Source of the DNA: Casimicrobiaceae bacterium
Lineage (GTDB): Bacteria > Pseudomonadota > Gammaproteobacteria > Burkholderiales > Casimicrobiaceae
Reading direction: 5' to 3'
Assembly: GCA_026646885.1 (NCBI GenBank)
Contig: JAPKHK010000002.1
Coordinates: 62,001-126,000, forward strand
Length of the DNA stretch: 64,000 nucleotides
This document shows, piece after piece, positions 52,053-61,495 of this stretch (the stretch's first letter is position 1; each line of letters begins with the position of its first letter). The notes under the pieces were generated by a model. It ran no database searches. It saw only the letters and a list, made by a program, of their open reading frames with translations, and was not told the DNA's origin. The position numbers were made by a program, and so were the translations under genes.

Positions 52053-52790
52053 TCAGCGACCGGGGGTAAGGCGATCGAGCGCGTCGGTAAATATGCCGTC
52101 CAAACCGGCGTTGAGCAGTTCCACTGCGCGTGCGGGATCATTGACGGTGTAGGCGAGCAGTTTGAAACCCGCCTGATGGCCGGAAGCGATGCGCTCCGGT
52201 GTGAGATGGCGGTGATTGAGATGGATGGCTTTGCAGCCCAGCCGGGCGGCTCGCAAGAGCCAGCCGTCGGCGGGCTCATCGACCAGAAGGGCGCGAGGCA
52301 ACTCTGGAGCCACCCTGCCGGCGACTTCCAAGGAACGCTCGGAAAAGGACGAGAGCAGTGGCGGAACCTCGGCTCCAGCCCACAGCGCCTGGGCTTCGAC
52401 AGCCACCGCCGCGCCGGTCTCACGTTCCCGCCCAGGGCAGGGCTTGATCTCGATATTGCATAACATGTCGTTGGCGCGCAAGTAGCTTGCCACTGCCTGC
52501 ATGCGCGGTATCGGCTCGCCAGCGAAGGTAGGTGAGTGCCAGCTCCCAGCGTCTAGTCTCGCCAGTTCGCTCCAGGGTTGCGCGGCCACCCGACCACTGC
52601 CGCTGGTGGTGCGCTCGAGAGTATGGTCATGCATCAGGATGAGGGTGCCGTCCCCGCAGAGCTTGGCGTCAAACTCCACCATGCGGTAGCCGTAACCGAA
52701 GCCAACACGCATGCCGGCCAGAGTGTTTTCGGGCGCCAAATTGCCGCCGCCGCGATGGGCGATGTGCGTGGGATAGGGCCAGTTGTTCAT
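52053..52790 (-). CDS. Glycerophosphodiester phosphodiesterase (GDPD, cytoplasmic UgpQ-like)
   Basis: About 245 residues with the TIM-barrel GDPD motifs IAHRGGGNLAPENTLAG, EFDAKLCGDGTLILMHDHTLERTTSG and NIEIKP. It hydrolyses deacylated phospholipids to glycerol-3-phosphate and an alcohol. No signal peptide is seen from ATG 52790, so it should be cytoplasmic, like UgpQ. The open frame to 52850 adds a non-homologous N terminus. It fits the phospholipid turnover suggested by the dgkA/PlcP block. Confidence 0.9.
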   Translation of the reverse strand: MNNWPYPTHIAHRGGGNLAPENTLAGMRVGFGYGYRMVEFDAKLCGDGTLILMHDHTLERTTSGSGRVAAQPWSELARLDAGSWHSPTFAGEPIPRMQAVASYLRANDMLCNIEIKPCPGRERETGAAVAVEAQALWAGAEVPPLLSSFSERSLEVAGRVAPELPRALLVDEPADGWLLRAARLGCKAIHLNHRHLTPERIASGHQAGFKLLAYTVNDPARAVELLNAGLDGIFTDALDRLTPGR

Positions 52791-52821
52791 GCGTGTTGAG
52801 TCTCCCATCGGGCGTGTCGTT

Positions 52822-53109
52822 TCAGCGAACGCGGATCTGGCGATGCCCATGGGCGCTCACCTTGCGGGTCTCATCGACCATGCTCGGAGAAGGCTCGGAA
52901 GGCGCTTTCTCGTCCGTTCCCGTCTCGGCACGAATGCGGGCAAGAACCTTGCCGCCAAAGTCGACGTCCGCCTCAACCCTTCCCTGCTCAAGCGCGAGTT
53001 ATTCGATCCTCGCGACACGATCCCCAACATGATAATCCTTGCCCGGTCCGTGCAAAAGCACAGGCAAGAAAAAAAGCCCTGGTCTGGCATCGGACTGCCA
53101 CGCCGTCAA
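52822..53109 (-). pseudogene. Possible small gene interrupted by a TAA
   Basis: A minus-strand frame starting at TTG 53109 (GGAGG four bases upstream, overlapping the RND stop) reads 36 codons ending HGPGKDYHVGDRVARIE, then TAA at 52999-53001, then 58 codons (LALEQGRVEADVDFGGKVLA onward) to a stop at 52822. Both halves look like coding sequence in the same frame, so a single nonsense change (GAA to TAA) in a roughly 95-residue protein is plausible. The family is unknown. Confidence 0.3.
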
Positions 53110-56100
53110 GCCGCCTCCGGCCCGGTCGCGGTGGCACCGGCGTGGCCCGGCCGTGTCCGCGCGAGCAAGGTATAGGCCGTCGGTACGACGAAAAGGGTGA
53201 GCAACGTTCCGAGCAATAGGCCACCGACGATCACCCAGCCAATCTGCTGCCGCGACTCGGAACCGGCACCCGTCGCCAGCGCGAGCGGTATGGTTCCGAG
53301 CACCATGGCGCCGGTGGTCATGAGAATGGGGCGCAGGCGCAAAACCGTGGCTTCGATGACGGCATCTATCTTCGCAAGACCGCGCTCCTGCATTTGGTTG
53401 GCGAACTCGACGATCAGAATGCCGTGCTTGGTGATCAACCCCACCAACGTGATTAAGCCGATCTGGCTGTAAACGTTGAGGGTACCGCCGCTCAGCCAGA
53501 GCGCGCCCAGCGCCCCGGTCATCGACAGGGGGACGGTCAGTAGAATCACTAGCGGATCGATGAAACTCTCGAATTGCGCGGCCAGCACCAGGTAAATGAA
53601 TGCGAGTGCCAGCACGAAAACGAAGTAGATATCGGCCGAGGAATCGCGGAACTCGCGCGACTGTCCCGGGGCGAGGTCGGTCTGCACCGTGGGTGGCAGG
53701 ATGGCGCGCGCGGTAGTCTGCATGAAGCCAATAGCCTCACCCAGGGTATAGCCGGGGGCTAGGTTGGCGGAAATGTTCGCCGCGCGCAGGCGGTTGAAAT
53801 GGTTGAGGGTCTTGGGCGCCACCGTCTCGCGCACGGTAAGGAGGTTGGCGAGCTGAATCATCTGCTCTCCTTTGCCGCGCACGTACAGCTCGGTGATGCG
53901 ATCGGGCGTCTCCCGCTGGTCGGGGGCGATCTGCACGATCACGTCGTACTGCTCGCCCTCCTGCTTGAAGCGTGTCACTAGGCGGCCGCCGAGCATGGTC
54001 TCGAGTGTGCGACCGACGGTTTCGACGTTGGCGCCCACGTCCGCGATCTTGTCGCGGTTGACAGCTACGCGGATTTCCGGAGTATTGAGTTTGAGATCAG
54101 AGTCCACGTTGACCAAGCCCGGATTCTTTGCCATAGCAGTGGTCATGCGTTCTACCATACGCTGCAACTCCTCGTAGGAGGTTTGCGTCAGCAGCACGAA
54201 CTGCAAGGGCTTCTCGCGCGGGCTCTGACCGAGCGACGGGGGGTTAGCGGGGAAAGCGAAGACGCCGGGCAAGCCGAAGAACTTGGGCTGCAATTCCTTG
54301 GAGATGTCCTGCTGCTTGCGTTCCCTCTCGTCCCAGGGTTTCAGGCGCATGATAGCCAAGCCGTCCGCGACCGTGGGAAAGCCGCCCACACCAAATACCG
54401 ATGCGCGCTCCGGAACACCTTCGTAGAACTTCTCTATCTGTTCGATGTAGCGCGCGGTATAGCGGATGGTCGCACCCTCGGGCCCACTGACGATGCCGAA
54501 GATCACGCCGCGGTCTTCGGTGGGAGCGAGTTCGGACTTGAGCGTGAGGAGCAAGCCGGCGCTCGCCGCGGCGACCACGCAGCCGGCTAGAACCACCATG
54601 ACGCGGTGGTGCAGCGCCCGGTCGAGCATCTTCCGGTAACCTTCGGTCAGGCCGACGAAAAAGCGCTCGATGGCATTGTAGACTGCGCCATGTTTGGCCT
54701 GATGCCGAAGTATCTGCGAACACATCATTGGCGAGAGCGTCAGCGCGACAAAGCCGGAAACGACAACCGCTCCGGCCAGCGCCAAGGCGAATTCGATGAA
54801 TAGCCGGCCGGTGCGACCTGTGGCGAAGGCTAGCGGCGCGTATACGGCGGCTAACGTGAGCGTCATCGCCAGGACGGCGAAGGCGATCTCTCGGGAACCC
54901 TCGATTGCGGCCTGCAATCGCGGCATGCCATGTTCGAGCTTGCGATAGATGTTCTCCAACACGACGATGGCGTCGTCCACCACCAAGCCAACCGCGAGCA
55001 CCATCGCTAGCAGCGTGAGCGTGTTGATGGTGAAGCCAAAAGCGAACATCAGCGCAAACGCTCCCACCAGCGACACCGGGATGGTGACCAAAGGAATGAT
55101 GGTCGCGCGAATGCTGCGCAGAAAGAAAAAGATCACCATGGCCACCATCAGCACCGCCTCGGTGATAGTGGTGAATACCGCCTTGATCGACTGTTGGATG
55201 AACACCGACGTGTCGTAGGAAATCTCGAAAACCATGCCCGCGGGCAGAGCCTTGCGAATCTCGCCCGCCTCGCGGTGTACGGCCACCGCGAGGTCCAGCG
55301 GATTGGCGGTCGCCTGCTTGATGATGCCCATGCCGACCGAAGTATTCCCGTTGAAGCGCTGTACGCCGCGCTCGTCGACGGGGCCGATTTCTATTCGTGC
55401 CACATCGCGCAAGCGCACGGGGTATCCACTCACGTCCTTCAGGACGATTGCGCCGAATTCTTCCGGAGTGCGCAAGTCAGTCTGCGAAACGACGGCAAAT
55501 TCGCGATTGCGGCTTTCGATGCGCCCGGCCGGAATTTCAATGTTCTGGCGGCGCAAGGCATCTTCCACGTCCTGAGTGGTCAGTCGGTACGAGGCGAGGC
55601 GCCCAGCGTCCAGCCAAATGCGCATTGAGGGTTTGCGCTCGCCGAAGACTCTGACGTCGGCGGCTCCAGGCAGCACCTGCAAGCGCGGCCGCACGAAGCG
55701 ATTGACGTAATCAGTAATCTGAAGTTGGTTGTGGCGCGAGCTATACATGGCCGCATACATGACCGGCACGGCGTCGGATTCCACTTTTGCGATGACCGGC
55801 TCGTCGGCACCTGCAGGTAGCCGGGCACGCACCCGCGCGACCTTGTCACGCACCTCGGCGGCCGCATTGTCTGGGTCGACATTGGCGCGGAAGCGGACGT
55901 TGATGCCGCTCCTCTCGGAACGCGACACCGAAGTGATGACGTCAAGGCCCTCGATTCCAGAGAGGGAATCCTCCAGCGGTTTGGTCACCTGCGACTCAAT
56001 TACCTCGGGACTAGCACCTTTGTAGGTGGTTTCAACGCTCACCACCGGTTCGTCGATTTTGGGGTATTCACGCACCGGCAAACGCTGGTAGGAAATCACG

Positions 56101-56174
56101 CCGAGCAGCAACACACCGAGCGAGAGCACCGTGGCCAACACCGGACGGCGGATGCAAAGTTCGGGCAGAATCAT
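53106..56174 (-). CDS. RND efflux transporter, AcrB/HAE1-type inner-membrane pump
   Basis: A 1022-residue pump with 12 transmembrane helices and two large periplasmic loops. The proton-relay aspartates are in VGLVVDDAIVVLENIYRK, and the N terminus has RRPVLATVLSLGVLLLGV. The family uses the proton gradient to expel drugs, detergents or dyes through an adaptor and an outer-membrane TolC-type channel. No channel gene is in the window. It overlaps the adaptor gene by four bases (ATGA). Confidence 0.94.
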   Translation of the reverse strand: MILPELCIRRPVLATVLSLGVLLLGVISYQRLPVREYPKIDEPVVSVETTYKGASPEVIESQVTKPLEDSLSGIEGLDVITSVSRSERSGINVRFRANVDPDNAAAEVRDKVARVRARLPAGADEPVIAKVESDAVPVMYAAMYSSRHNQLQITDYVNRFVRPRLQVLPGAADVRVFGERKPSMRIWLDAGRLASYRLTTQDVEDALRRQNIEIPAGRIESRNREFAVVSQTDLRTPEEFGAIVLKDVSGYPVRLRDVARIEIGPVDERGVQRFNGNTSVGMGIIKQATANPLDLAVAVHREAGEIRKALPAGMVFEISYDTSVFIQQSIKAVFTTITEAVLMVAMVIFFFLRSIRATIIPLVTIPVSLVGAFALMFAFGFTINTLTLLAMVLAVGLVVDDAIVVLENIYRKLEHGMPRLQAAIEGSREIAFAVLAMTLTLAAVYAPLAFATGRTGRLFIEFALALAGAVVVSGFVALTLSPMMCSQILRHQAKHGAVYNAIERFFVGLTEGYRKMLDRALHHRVMVVLAGCVVAAASAGLLLTLKSELAPTEDRGVIFGIVSGPEGATIRYTARYIEQIEKFYEGVPERASVFGVGGFPTVADGLAIMRLKPWDERERKQQDISKELQPKFFGLPGVFAFPANPPSLGQSPREKPLQFVLLTQTSYEELQRMVERMTTAMAKNPGLVNVDSDLKLNTPEIRVAVNRDKIADVGANVETVGRTLETMLGGRLVTRFKQEGEQYDVIVQIAPDQRETPDRITELYVRGKGEQMIQLANLLTVRETVAPKTLNHFNRLRAANISANLAPGYTLGEAIGFMQTTARAILPPTVQTDLAPGQSREFRDSSADIYFVFVLALAFIYLVLAAQFESFIDPLVILLTVPLSMTGALGALWLSGGTLNVYSQIGLITLVGLITKHGILIVEFANQMQERGLAKIDAVIEATVLRLRPILMTTGAMVLGTIPLALATGAGSESRQQIGWVIVGGLLLGTLLTLFVVPTAYTLLARTRPGHAGATATGPEAA

Positions 56175-57322
56175 GTGCCGCTGCTCTTGGCCGGAGCCTG
56201 TGCCGGGAGGGGATTCGGCGCCGGTGTCCCGAGAGGTTTTACCGGAATGCCATCCCTAAGCTTCAATTGTCCCGCGACGACCACGGCTTCATCGGCGGCG
56301 AGTCCGCTCAACACTTGCACTTGGCCCTCACGACGTTGCCCAATCTCCACTTTGACGCGCTGCGCTCGGCCATCGGTGACCCGGAAGACATACTGTTCTT
56401 CGCCGCTAGGCACCAGTGCCTGCTCCGGAATCAGCAAAGCCACGGCCTCTTCGTCCAACAGTAGACGTACCCGCGCAAAACCACCTGGCCGCAAGCGACC
56501 ATCGGAGTTGTGGACCAAGGCGCGCAGAACCACCGCACGGCCGGCCGCGTCAATGGCCGGATTGATGGCGTAGATCCTTCCCGTGTAGGTCTTGTTGGGG
56601 AAGGCGTCGAGCATTAGCTGAAGGTTTTGCCCGACTCGCAGCTTCTTCAAATGCAGTTCGGGAACCCGGAACTCCACCTTCAGGGGATCGATGGCCTCCA
56701 GGTTGACGATGTCCTGCCCCTCCTTGACATAGTCGCCGACGCTGGCGCTGCGCAGCCCCAGGACGCCTGAAAACGGTGCCAGGATTTCGGTTTTCGCGAG
56801 TTTGGCCTCGGCCAGGGCTACCGCAGCTTGGGCAACCTTCAGATTGTTCTCGGCCTCCTCGCGTGCCTGGCTGCTCACGAAGCCCTTGACCTGCAGATCC
56901 ACGGCGCGGTCGAACTTCGCCTGCGAGAGCACCAGATTGGCCTTGGCCTGCTGTAATTCAGCGCGTGTCACCGAAGCGTCGAGGCGCACTAGCACGGCAC
57001 CCTTGGCGGCGTTTTGTCCCTCGCTGAACGAGAACTCGGCAATGCGACCGGAGATCTCCGGGCGGATCAACACCGACTCGTTCGAGCGCATCGTGCCCAC
57101 GGCGCTGAGGGTCTGGGGAAGGGGTAGCGTGGCCACCATGGAAACTTCCACCGGCACGCCGCCTGGGGCGCGGGGTGGACCTCCAGGTGCTGGTGGTGGC
57201 GGTGCGACCGCGCCGGCATCTGCGGTGCGTGGGGGCGCGCCGCGGTGGCCCAGCCAGTAACCAGCGCCGGCGAAAACCAAGGCGATGAGTGCACCCCCGG
57301 CAATTAACGCGGTTCGATTCAT
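56171..57322 (-). CDS. RND efflux periplasmic adaptor (membrane fusion protein)
   Basis: A 383-residue adaptor. An N-terminal membrane helix (about 5-25) and a Pro-rich linker precede the lipoyl-like halves (IRPEISGRIAEFSFSEGQNA and ILAPFSGVLGLRSASVGDYV) separated by a helical hairpin, then the beta-barrel and membrane-proximal domains. It bridges the pump to the outer-membrane channel. ATG 57322 (MNRTALIAGG) begins the helix; the open frame reaches 57454. There is no regulator next to the pair; ridA is divergent. Confidence 0.92.
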   Translation of the reverse strand: MNRTALIAGGALIALVFAGAGYWLGHRGAPPRTADAGAVAPPPPAPGGPPRAPGGVPVEVSMVATLPLPQTLSAVGTMRSNESVLIRPEISGRIAEFSFSEGQNAAKGAVLVRLDASVTRAELQQAKANLVLSQAKFDRAVDLQVKGFVSSQAREEAENNLKVAQAAVALAEAKLAKTEILAPFSGVLGLRSASVGDYVKEGQDIVNLEAIDPLKVEFRVPELHLKKLRVGQNLQLMLDAFPNKTYTGRIYAINPAIDAAGRAVVLRALVHNSDGRLRPGGFARVRLLLDEEAVALLIPEQALVPSGEEQYVFRVTDGRAQRVKVEIGQRREGQVQVLSGLAADEAVVVAGQLKLRDGIPVKPLGTPAPNPLPAQAPAKSSGT

Positions 57323-57564
57323 GGCGAAAGGGAATGAGTCTTGCGGATCGGTAAACGGCTCATTATCGATGAAAACACTTGTGCTGGGCAAACGCTGCCC
57401 TGCGAACCCGTGCGGGTCAGCCTTTCTCGCGCGCTGGACCGGCGCGCTTCCCATTTCTGTCCGTATCGGCCGCGCGACCGATACAGATACCGGCCGCCTT
57501 TTCGACAGGCGGTGCCTCCCCTACAATGCAAAATTTCATCAATGCAAGGGCATAGGGAAGAACC

Positions 57565-57912
57565 ATGGATATCCAGCGGCATCACGTCGGCGCACGTCTT
57601 TCAGAAGTGGTGGTGCACAACCAAACCGTCTACCTTGCCGGGCAGATCGCCGATGACCCGGCCGCGGACGTGACATCTCAAACGCAGCAGATCCTGGGGA
57701 ACATCGATCGTTTGCTTGCGGAAGTGGGAAGCGACAAGACCAGGCTCCTTTCCTGCACCATCTTTCTGGCGGACGTCGGCGACTTTCCCGCCATGAACGC
57801 GGCCTGGGACGCCTGGGTTCCGGCCGGCCATTGTCCGGCGCGGGCCACCGTGGAGACGCGGCTGTTCAGGCCCGAATACCGCGTGGAAGTTCAAGCTATC
57901 GCCGCTCTTTGA
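57565..57912 (+). CDS. RidA/YER057c family enamine deaminase
   Basis: A 115-residue protein of the RidA family, which hydrolyses reactive enamine/imine intermediates of PLP enzymes such as threonine dehydratase. Visible motifs are VYLAGQIADD, TQQILGNIDRLL and CPARATVETRLF, the last with the Arg that binds the substrate carboxylate. It resembles the YoaB/RidA-like subgroup more than canonical RidA (no GHYSQA-type start). It lies 16 bases before argD. Confidence 0.9.
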   Translation: MDIQRHHVGARLSEVVVHNQTVYLAGQIADDPAADVTSQTQQILGNIDRLLAEVGSDKTRLLSCTIFLADVGDFPAMNAAWDAWVPAGHCPARATVETRLFRPEYRVEVQAIAAL

Positions 57913-57928
57913 GAATACGGAGTTGCCA

Positions 57929-59176
57929 ATGACCGCCAACAGTTCGACCGCCGCTGCTCCGCCCGCGCAAGAGCTTGCGATTACGCGCCACACTTTCGAC
58001 GAGGTGATGGTGCCCTGTTTTTCTCCGGCCCAAGTGCTGCCGGTGCGCGGCGCCGGGTCGCGAGTGTGGGATCAAGCGGGGCGCGAGTACATCGACTTTG
58101 CCGCGGGCGTGGCGGTTACCGCGCTGGGTCACTGTCACCCGTTGATGGTTCATGCGCTCGCCGAACAGGCGGGGCGCTTGTGGCACATCTCCAACTGGTT
58201 TACCAACGAGCCAGCTCTGCGCCTCGCCCGCCACCTGGTCGAGCACACTTTCGCGGACAAGGTGTTCTTTTGCAACTCCGGCGCCGAAGCGAATGAAGCG
58301 GCGCTCAAGCTGGCGCGCAAGTATGCTGCCGACCACCACGGCCCGCAGAAGAACGGCATCGTCTCTTCTCTGCATTCCTTTCATGGCCGCACGCTTTTCA
58401 CTGTCACCGCCGGTGGCACCGAGCGCTATCGCCAAGGCTTTGGCCCGTTGCCGTCCAATGTGCAGCACGTGCCCTACAACGACATTGGCGCACTCGAGGC
58501 GGCGGTTGGACCAGACACTTGCGCCGTGATTCTCGAGCCGGTGCAGGGCGAGGGCGGCGTCAATCCGGGGCGGGCTGAATTCTTGCAAGCGGCCCGGGCG
58601 CTGTGCGACCGGCATGGCGCGCTTTTGGTGCTTGACGAAATCCAAACCGGCATGGGGCGTACCGGAACGCTTTTCAATCATGAACAGAAAGGCTTCGTGC
58701 CGGACATTCTGACCAGCGCCAAGGGTCTGGGAGGCGGCTTTCCGATCGGCGCGATGTTGACTACGAGCGCCATCGCCGTGAGTTTTTCTCCAGGTACGCA
58801 TGGCACCACGTATGGCGGCAACCCCCTGGCTGCGGCGGTTGCGGCCGCGGTGCTGCAAGTGGTGGCGACACCGCAGCTGCTCAGCGGCGTGAGATCCCGT
58901 GCCGCGCGTCTGACTGAAGGCCTGCGCGAGCTGGGCCTGCGGCATCGGATGTTCAAGGAGGTGCGGGGCGAGGGGCTCCTGATCGGGTGCGAGCTCAACC
59001 CCGATTTTGCCGGCCGCGCCGCCGATTTCATGGCCGCCGGGAGCGACGCCGGGATCTTCTTCCTGATGGCCGGAACCAGCGTGCTGCGCTTCGTGCCCGC
59101 GCTCAACATCCCCGATTCCGATATCGACGAGGGCTTGGCGCGGCTGGATCGCGCGCTCGGCCAATTGCGATCATGA
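57929..59176 (+). CDS. argD: Acetylornithine/ornithine aminotransferase family
   Basis: A 415-residue class III PLP aminotransferase. [36 protein letters not shown] and the PLP lysine in [11 protein letters not shown] are present. It most likely acts on N-acetylornithine in arginine synthesis; the succinylornithine enzyme AstC is nearly indistinguishable by motifs. ATG 57929 is used, with an upstream TTG possible. The stop overlaps the ogt start as ATGA. Confidence 0.9.
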   Translation: MTANSSTAAAPPAQELAITRHTFDEVMVPCFSPAQVLPVRGAGSRVWDQAGREYIDFAAGVAVTALGHCHPLMVHALAEQAGRLWHISNWFTNEPALRLARHLVEHTFADKVFFCNSGAEANEAALKLARKYAADHHGPQKNGIVSSLHSFHGRTLFTVTAGGTERYRQGFGPLPSNVQHVPYNDIGALEAAVGPDTCAVILEPVQGEGGVNPGRAEFLQAARALCDRHGALLVLDEIQTGMGRTGTLFNHEQKGFVPDILTSAKGLGGGFPIGAMLTTSAIAVSFSPGTHGTTYGGNPLAAAVAAAVLQVVATPQLLSGVRSRAARLTEGLRELGLRHRMFKEVRGEGLLIGCELNPDFAGRAADFMAAGSDAGIFFLMAGTSVLRFVPALNIPDSDIDEGLARLDRALGQLRS

Positions 59177-59646
59177 ATTACGCAGCCTGTATCCGCGCCC
59201 CCTTCGGCATGCTCGGACTCGCGGGCGATGGCGAGCGGCTGATTCGCCTCGACTTTCTGCCGGCGGATACACCGCCCAGAGCACCCCACGATGCCTTGTC
59301 GCGCGAGACCGCCGCGCAGCTAGGCGCCTACTTTCGGGACTCGCGTTTTCGTTTCAGCCTGCCGCTGGATGTACGCGGAACCACCTTCCAGAAGCGCGTT
59401 TGGGCCTTGATGTGCGACATTTCCCCGGGACAGGTGCGCAGCTACGGCGAAGCTGCGCGCTCCCTCAAGTCCGCTGCGCGAGCGGTGGGAGGTGCCTGTG
59501 GCGCTAATCCGCTGGCGATCGTCATCCCTTGTCATCGTATCGTCGGCGCCAAAGGACTGGGCGGCTTCATGGGGCAGACGGCTGACGAAACCTTGGCGAT
59601 CAAGCGATGGCTGCTGCGTCACGAGGGCTACGGCGCAGTGCAATGA
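59173..59646 (+). CDS. ogt: Methylated-DNA-protein-cysteine methyltransferase (Ogt)
   Basis: A 157-residue suicide repair enzyme. It removes methyl or other alkyl groups from O6-alkylguanine to its active Cys in IPCHRIV. FQKRVWALMCDISPGQVRSYGE and ANPLAIV match the helix-turn-helix region. ATG 59173 overlaps argD, and its own stop overlaps xerD, both as ATGA, so the three genes are translationally coupled. Confidence 0.93.
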   Translation: MNYAACIRAPFGMLGLAGDGERLIRLDFLPADTPPRAPHDALSRETAAQLGAYFRDSRFRFSLPLDVRGTTFQKRVWALMCDISPGQVRSYGEAARSLKSAARAVGGACGANPLAIVIPCHRIVGAKGLGGFMGQTADETLAIKRWLLRHEGYGAVQ

Positions 59647-60545
59647 GCGCGGCAGCGACTGCCGCCATCGACGCCTTTTGCGACCAGATCTGGCTGCAGG
59701 ATGGCCTATCGCCCAACACACTGGCAAGCTACCGGCGCGACCTGCAGGGTTGGGCGCTGTGGCTGGGCAAAGTTGGGCGCACCCTGGAAGCCGCGGACCG
59801 GGCGGATATTGAGGCGTTTCTGGCCGAACAGTTTGCCCTGCGGGCCCGGCCGAGCTCCATCAATCGAAGGCTTTCCAGCTTGCGCCGCTTTTATCGTTTG
59901 GCGGTGCAGCAAGGGCGGTCAAAGAGCGATCCGACCCTGCGGGTGCGCTCGCCCAAGCGCCCGAGGCAGCTGCCCAAGAATCTTTCCGAGCGCCAGGTGG
60001 AGGACCTGCTGTCCGCCCCGGAAACCGGCCATCCACGGGGCCTACGCGACCGCGCCATGCTGGAAACGCTCTACGCCACCGGGTTGCGCGTAAGCGAACT
60101 GGTTGGCTTGCGGCTAGCTCAATTGGGGCTCGACGCGGGCGTGTTGCGGGTGATGGGCAAGGGGTCCAAGGAGCGCCTGGTGCCGCTCGGCGAAGAGGCA
60201 CTGGTCTGGCTCAAGGCCTATTTGCAACAGGCGCGACCGGGCTTCGCCGGCAGCGCCAGGGCGAGCGATGCGGTGTTTCTCACCACGCGCGGGCAGGGCA
60301 TGAGCCGCCAGGCATTCTGGCAGCTGGTGAAGCGGCACGCGCAGCGCGCCGGCATCGATTCCGCGGCTTTGTCTCCGCACACGCTTCGGCATGCGTTTGC
60401 CACGCACCTCCTGAACCACGGCGCTGACCTGCGCGTGGTGCAAATGCTGCTTGGCCACGCTGACATCAGCACCACCCAGATCTACACGCACGTGGCGCGC
60501 GAGCGGTTGAAGACGCTGCACCAACAACACCATCCCCGCGGCTGA
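59643..60545 (+). CDS. xerD: Tyrosine recombinase XerD
   Basis: A 300-residue site-specific recombinase. With XerC it resolves chromosome dimers at dif under FtsK control. The N-terminal SAM-like core-binding domain (about 5-95) is followed by the catalytic domain with Arg in YATGLRVSELV, Lys in GKGSKERLVPL, HTLRHAFATHLL, and LGHADISTTQIYTH with the nucleophilic Tyr near residue 280. The sequence is chromosomal XerD rather than a phage integrase. Confidence 0.93.
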   Translation: MSAAATAAIDAFCDQIWLQDGLSPNTLASYRRDLQGWALWLGKVGRTLEAADRADIEAFLAEQFALRARPSSINRRLSSLRRFYRLAVQQGRSKSDPTLRVRSPKRPRQLPKNLSERQVEDLLSAPETGHPRGLRDRAMLETLYATGLRVSELVGLRLAQLGLDAGVLRVMGKGSKERLVPLGEEALVWLKAYLQQARPGFAGSARASDAVFLTTRGQGMSRQAFWQLVKRHAQRAGIDSAALSPHTLRHAFATHLLNHGADLRVVQMLLGHADISTTQIYTHVARERLKTLHQQHHPRG

Positions 60546-60562
60546 AGCCGCTCCTTAAGTCG

Positions 60563-61057
60563 ATGAGCCAGGACAAATTCCCCGTTACTCCGGCAGTGCG
60601 CATGCTGCGCGAACATCAGGTCGAGTTCACCAGCCATCTCTACGCCTACGAGTCCAAGGGCGGTACCGCGGTGTCAGCGCGTGAGCTCGGAGTCGACGAG
60701 CATGCCGTGATCAAGACTCTGATCATGGAGAACGAGCGCAAAGAGCCTCTGGTGGTCCTGATGCATGGGGATTGCGAGGTCTCGACCAAGGCCTTGGCGC
60801 GTCTACTTGGTGTAAAAACCATACAGCCTTGCGCACCGGCCGTCGCCGACCGGCATTCCGGTTACCAAGTGGGCGGCACCAGCCCATTTGGCCTGCGGCG
60901 CGCGCTGCCCATATACATGCAAGAGAGCATCGCGGCGCTGCCTTATCTCTACATCAATGGCGGCAAGCGCGGTTATTTGGTGGGATTGAAACCCGAGGAT
61001 CTCGTCCGCGTTCTCAAGCCTGTCGCTGTTTCGGCCGCTACCGACTCGCGAACGTGA
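60563..61057 (+). CDS. ybaK: Cys-tRNA(Pro)/YbaK-type aminoacyl-tRNA deacylase
   Basis: A 164-residue YbaK/EbsC-fold protein. It hydrolyses mischarged aminoacyl-tRNA, typically Cys-tRNA(Pro) made by prolyl-tRNA synthetase. KTLIMENERKEPLVVLMHGD, a Lys-containing VSTKALARLLG and GGTSPFGLRRALPIYM are conserved. It is 17 bases after xerD and probably in the same transcript. Its 3' end converges with folB. Confidence 0.9.
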   Translation: MSQDKFPVTPAVRMLREHQVEFTSHLYAYESKGGTAVSARELGVDEHAVIKTLIMENERKEPLVVLMHGDCEVSTKALARLLGVKTIQPCAPAVADRHSGYQVGGTSPFGLRRALPIYMQESIAALPYLYINGGKRGYLVGLKPEDLVRVLKPVAVSAATDSRT

Positions 61058-61085
61058 CCTTGGTCGCGCCTTGAGGGACAGGCTG

Positions 61086-61442
61086 CTAGGAGGACCGCTG
61101 GCGCTCTATCGATACGCCCAGTTGACGCACATTGGGCAAGGGTGCGAGCTTGGCTATGCTGACCTTGACCCAGGGCACTGGGAACTCATCCAACACCAGC
61201 GTGGCGGTGGCCTGGGCGAGCCGCTCGAGCAAATGATAAGGGTGGTTCTCGAGCAAACCGCGGATGCGCTGAACCACCGCGGCGTAATCGATGGCGTCGG
61301 CCAATTCGTCGGTGTTGCAGGGACGCTCCGAGGGCAGGGCGATCTCCAAATTCAGAAGCACCGTCTGAGCAACCTGGCGTTCCCAAGGGTAGACGCCGAT
61401 GCGCGTTTCGATCTTCAGGTCGGAAATGAAAATCTTGTCCAT
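61086..61442 (-). CDS. folB: Dihydroneopterin aldolase
   Basis: A 118-residue folate-pathway enzyme that cleaves dihydroneopterin to 6-hydroxymethyl-dihydropterin. It begins MDKIFISDLKIETRIGVYPWE, with the pterin-binding Glu, and has DAIDYAAVVQRIRGLLEN and HLLERLAQ. Length is typical. Divergent from plsY across a 53-base gap, the usual folB-plsY arrangement in proteobacteria. Confidence 0.93.
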   Translation of the reverse strand: MDKIFISDLKIETRIGVYPWERQVAQTVLLNLEIALPSERPCNTDELADAIDYAAVVQRIRGLLENHPYHLLERLAQATATLVLDEFPVPWVKVSIAKLAPLPNVRQLGVSIERQRSS

Positions 61443-61495
61443 GCTCTTAGGCTAGAATCGCGGCTGTTCATTCTACCCGCAAGTTCCCTTTGTCC

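Noticed and set aside
53040-53075. Hairpin CTTGCC..GTGC-AAAA-GCAC..GGCAAG next to an A-run as a terminator
   Set aside because: The run is A on the plus strand and lies before, not after, the hairpin on the minus strand, so it does not end either transcript.
59643-60545. xerD as a phage or island integrase
   Set aside because: Housekeeping neighbours, translational coupling to ogt and XerD-like motifs; no att repeats or mobile genes nearby.
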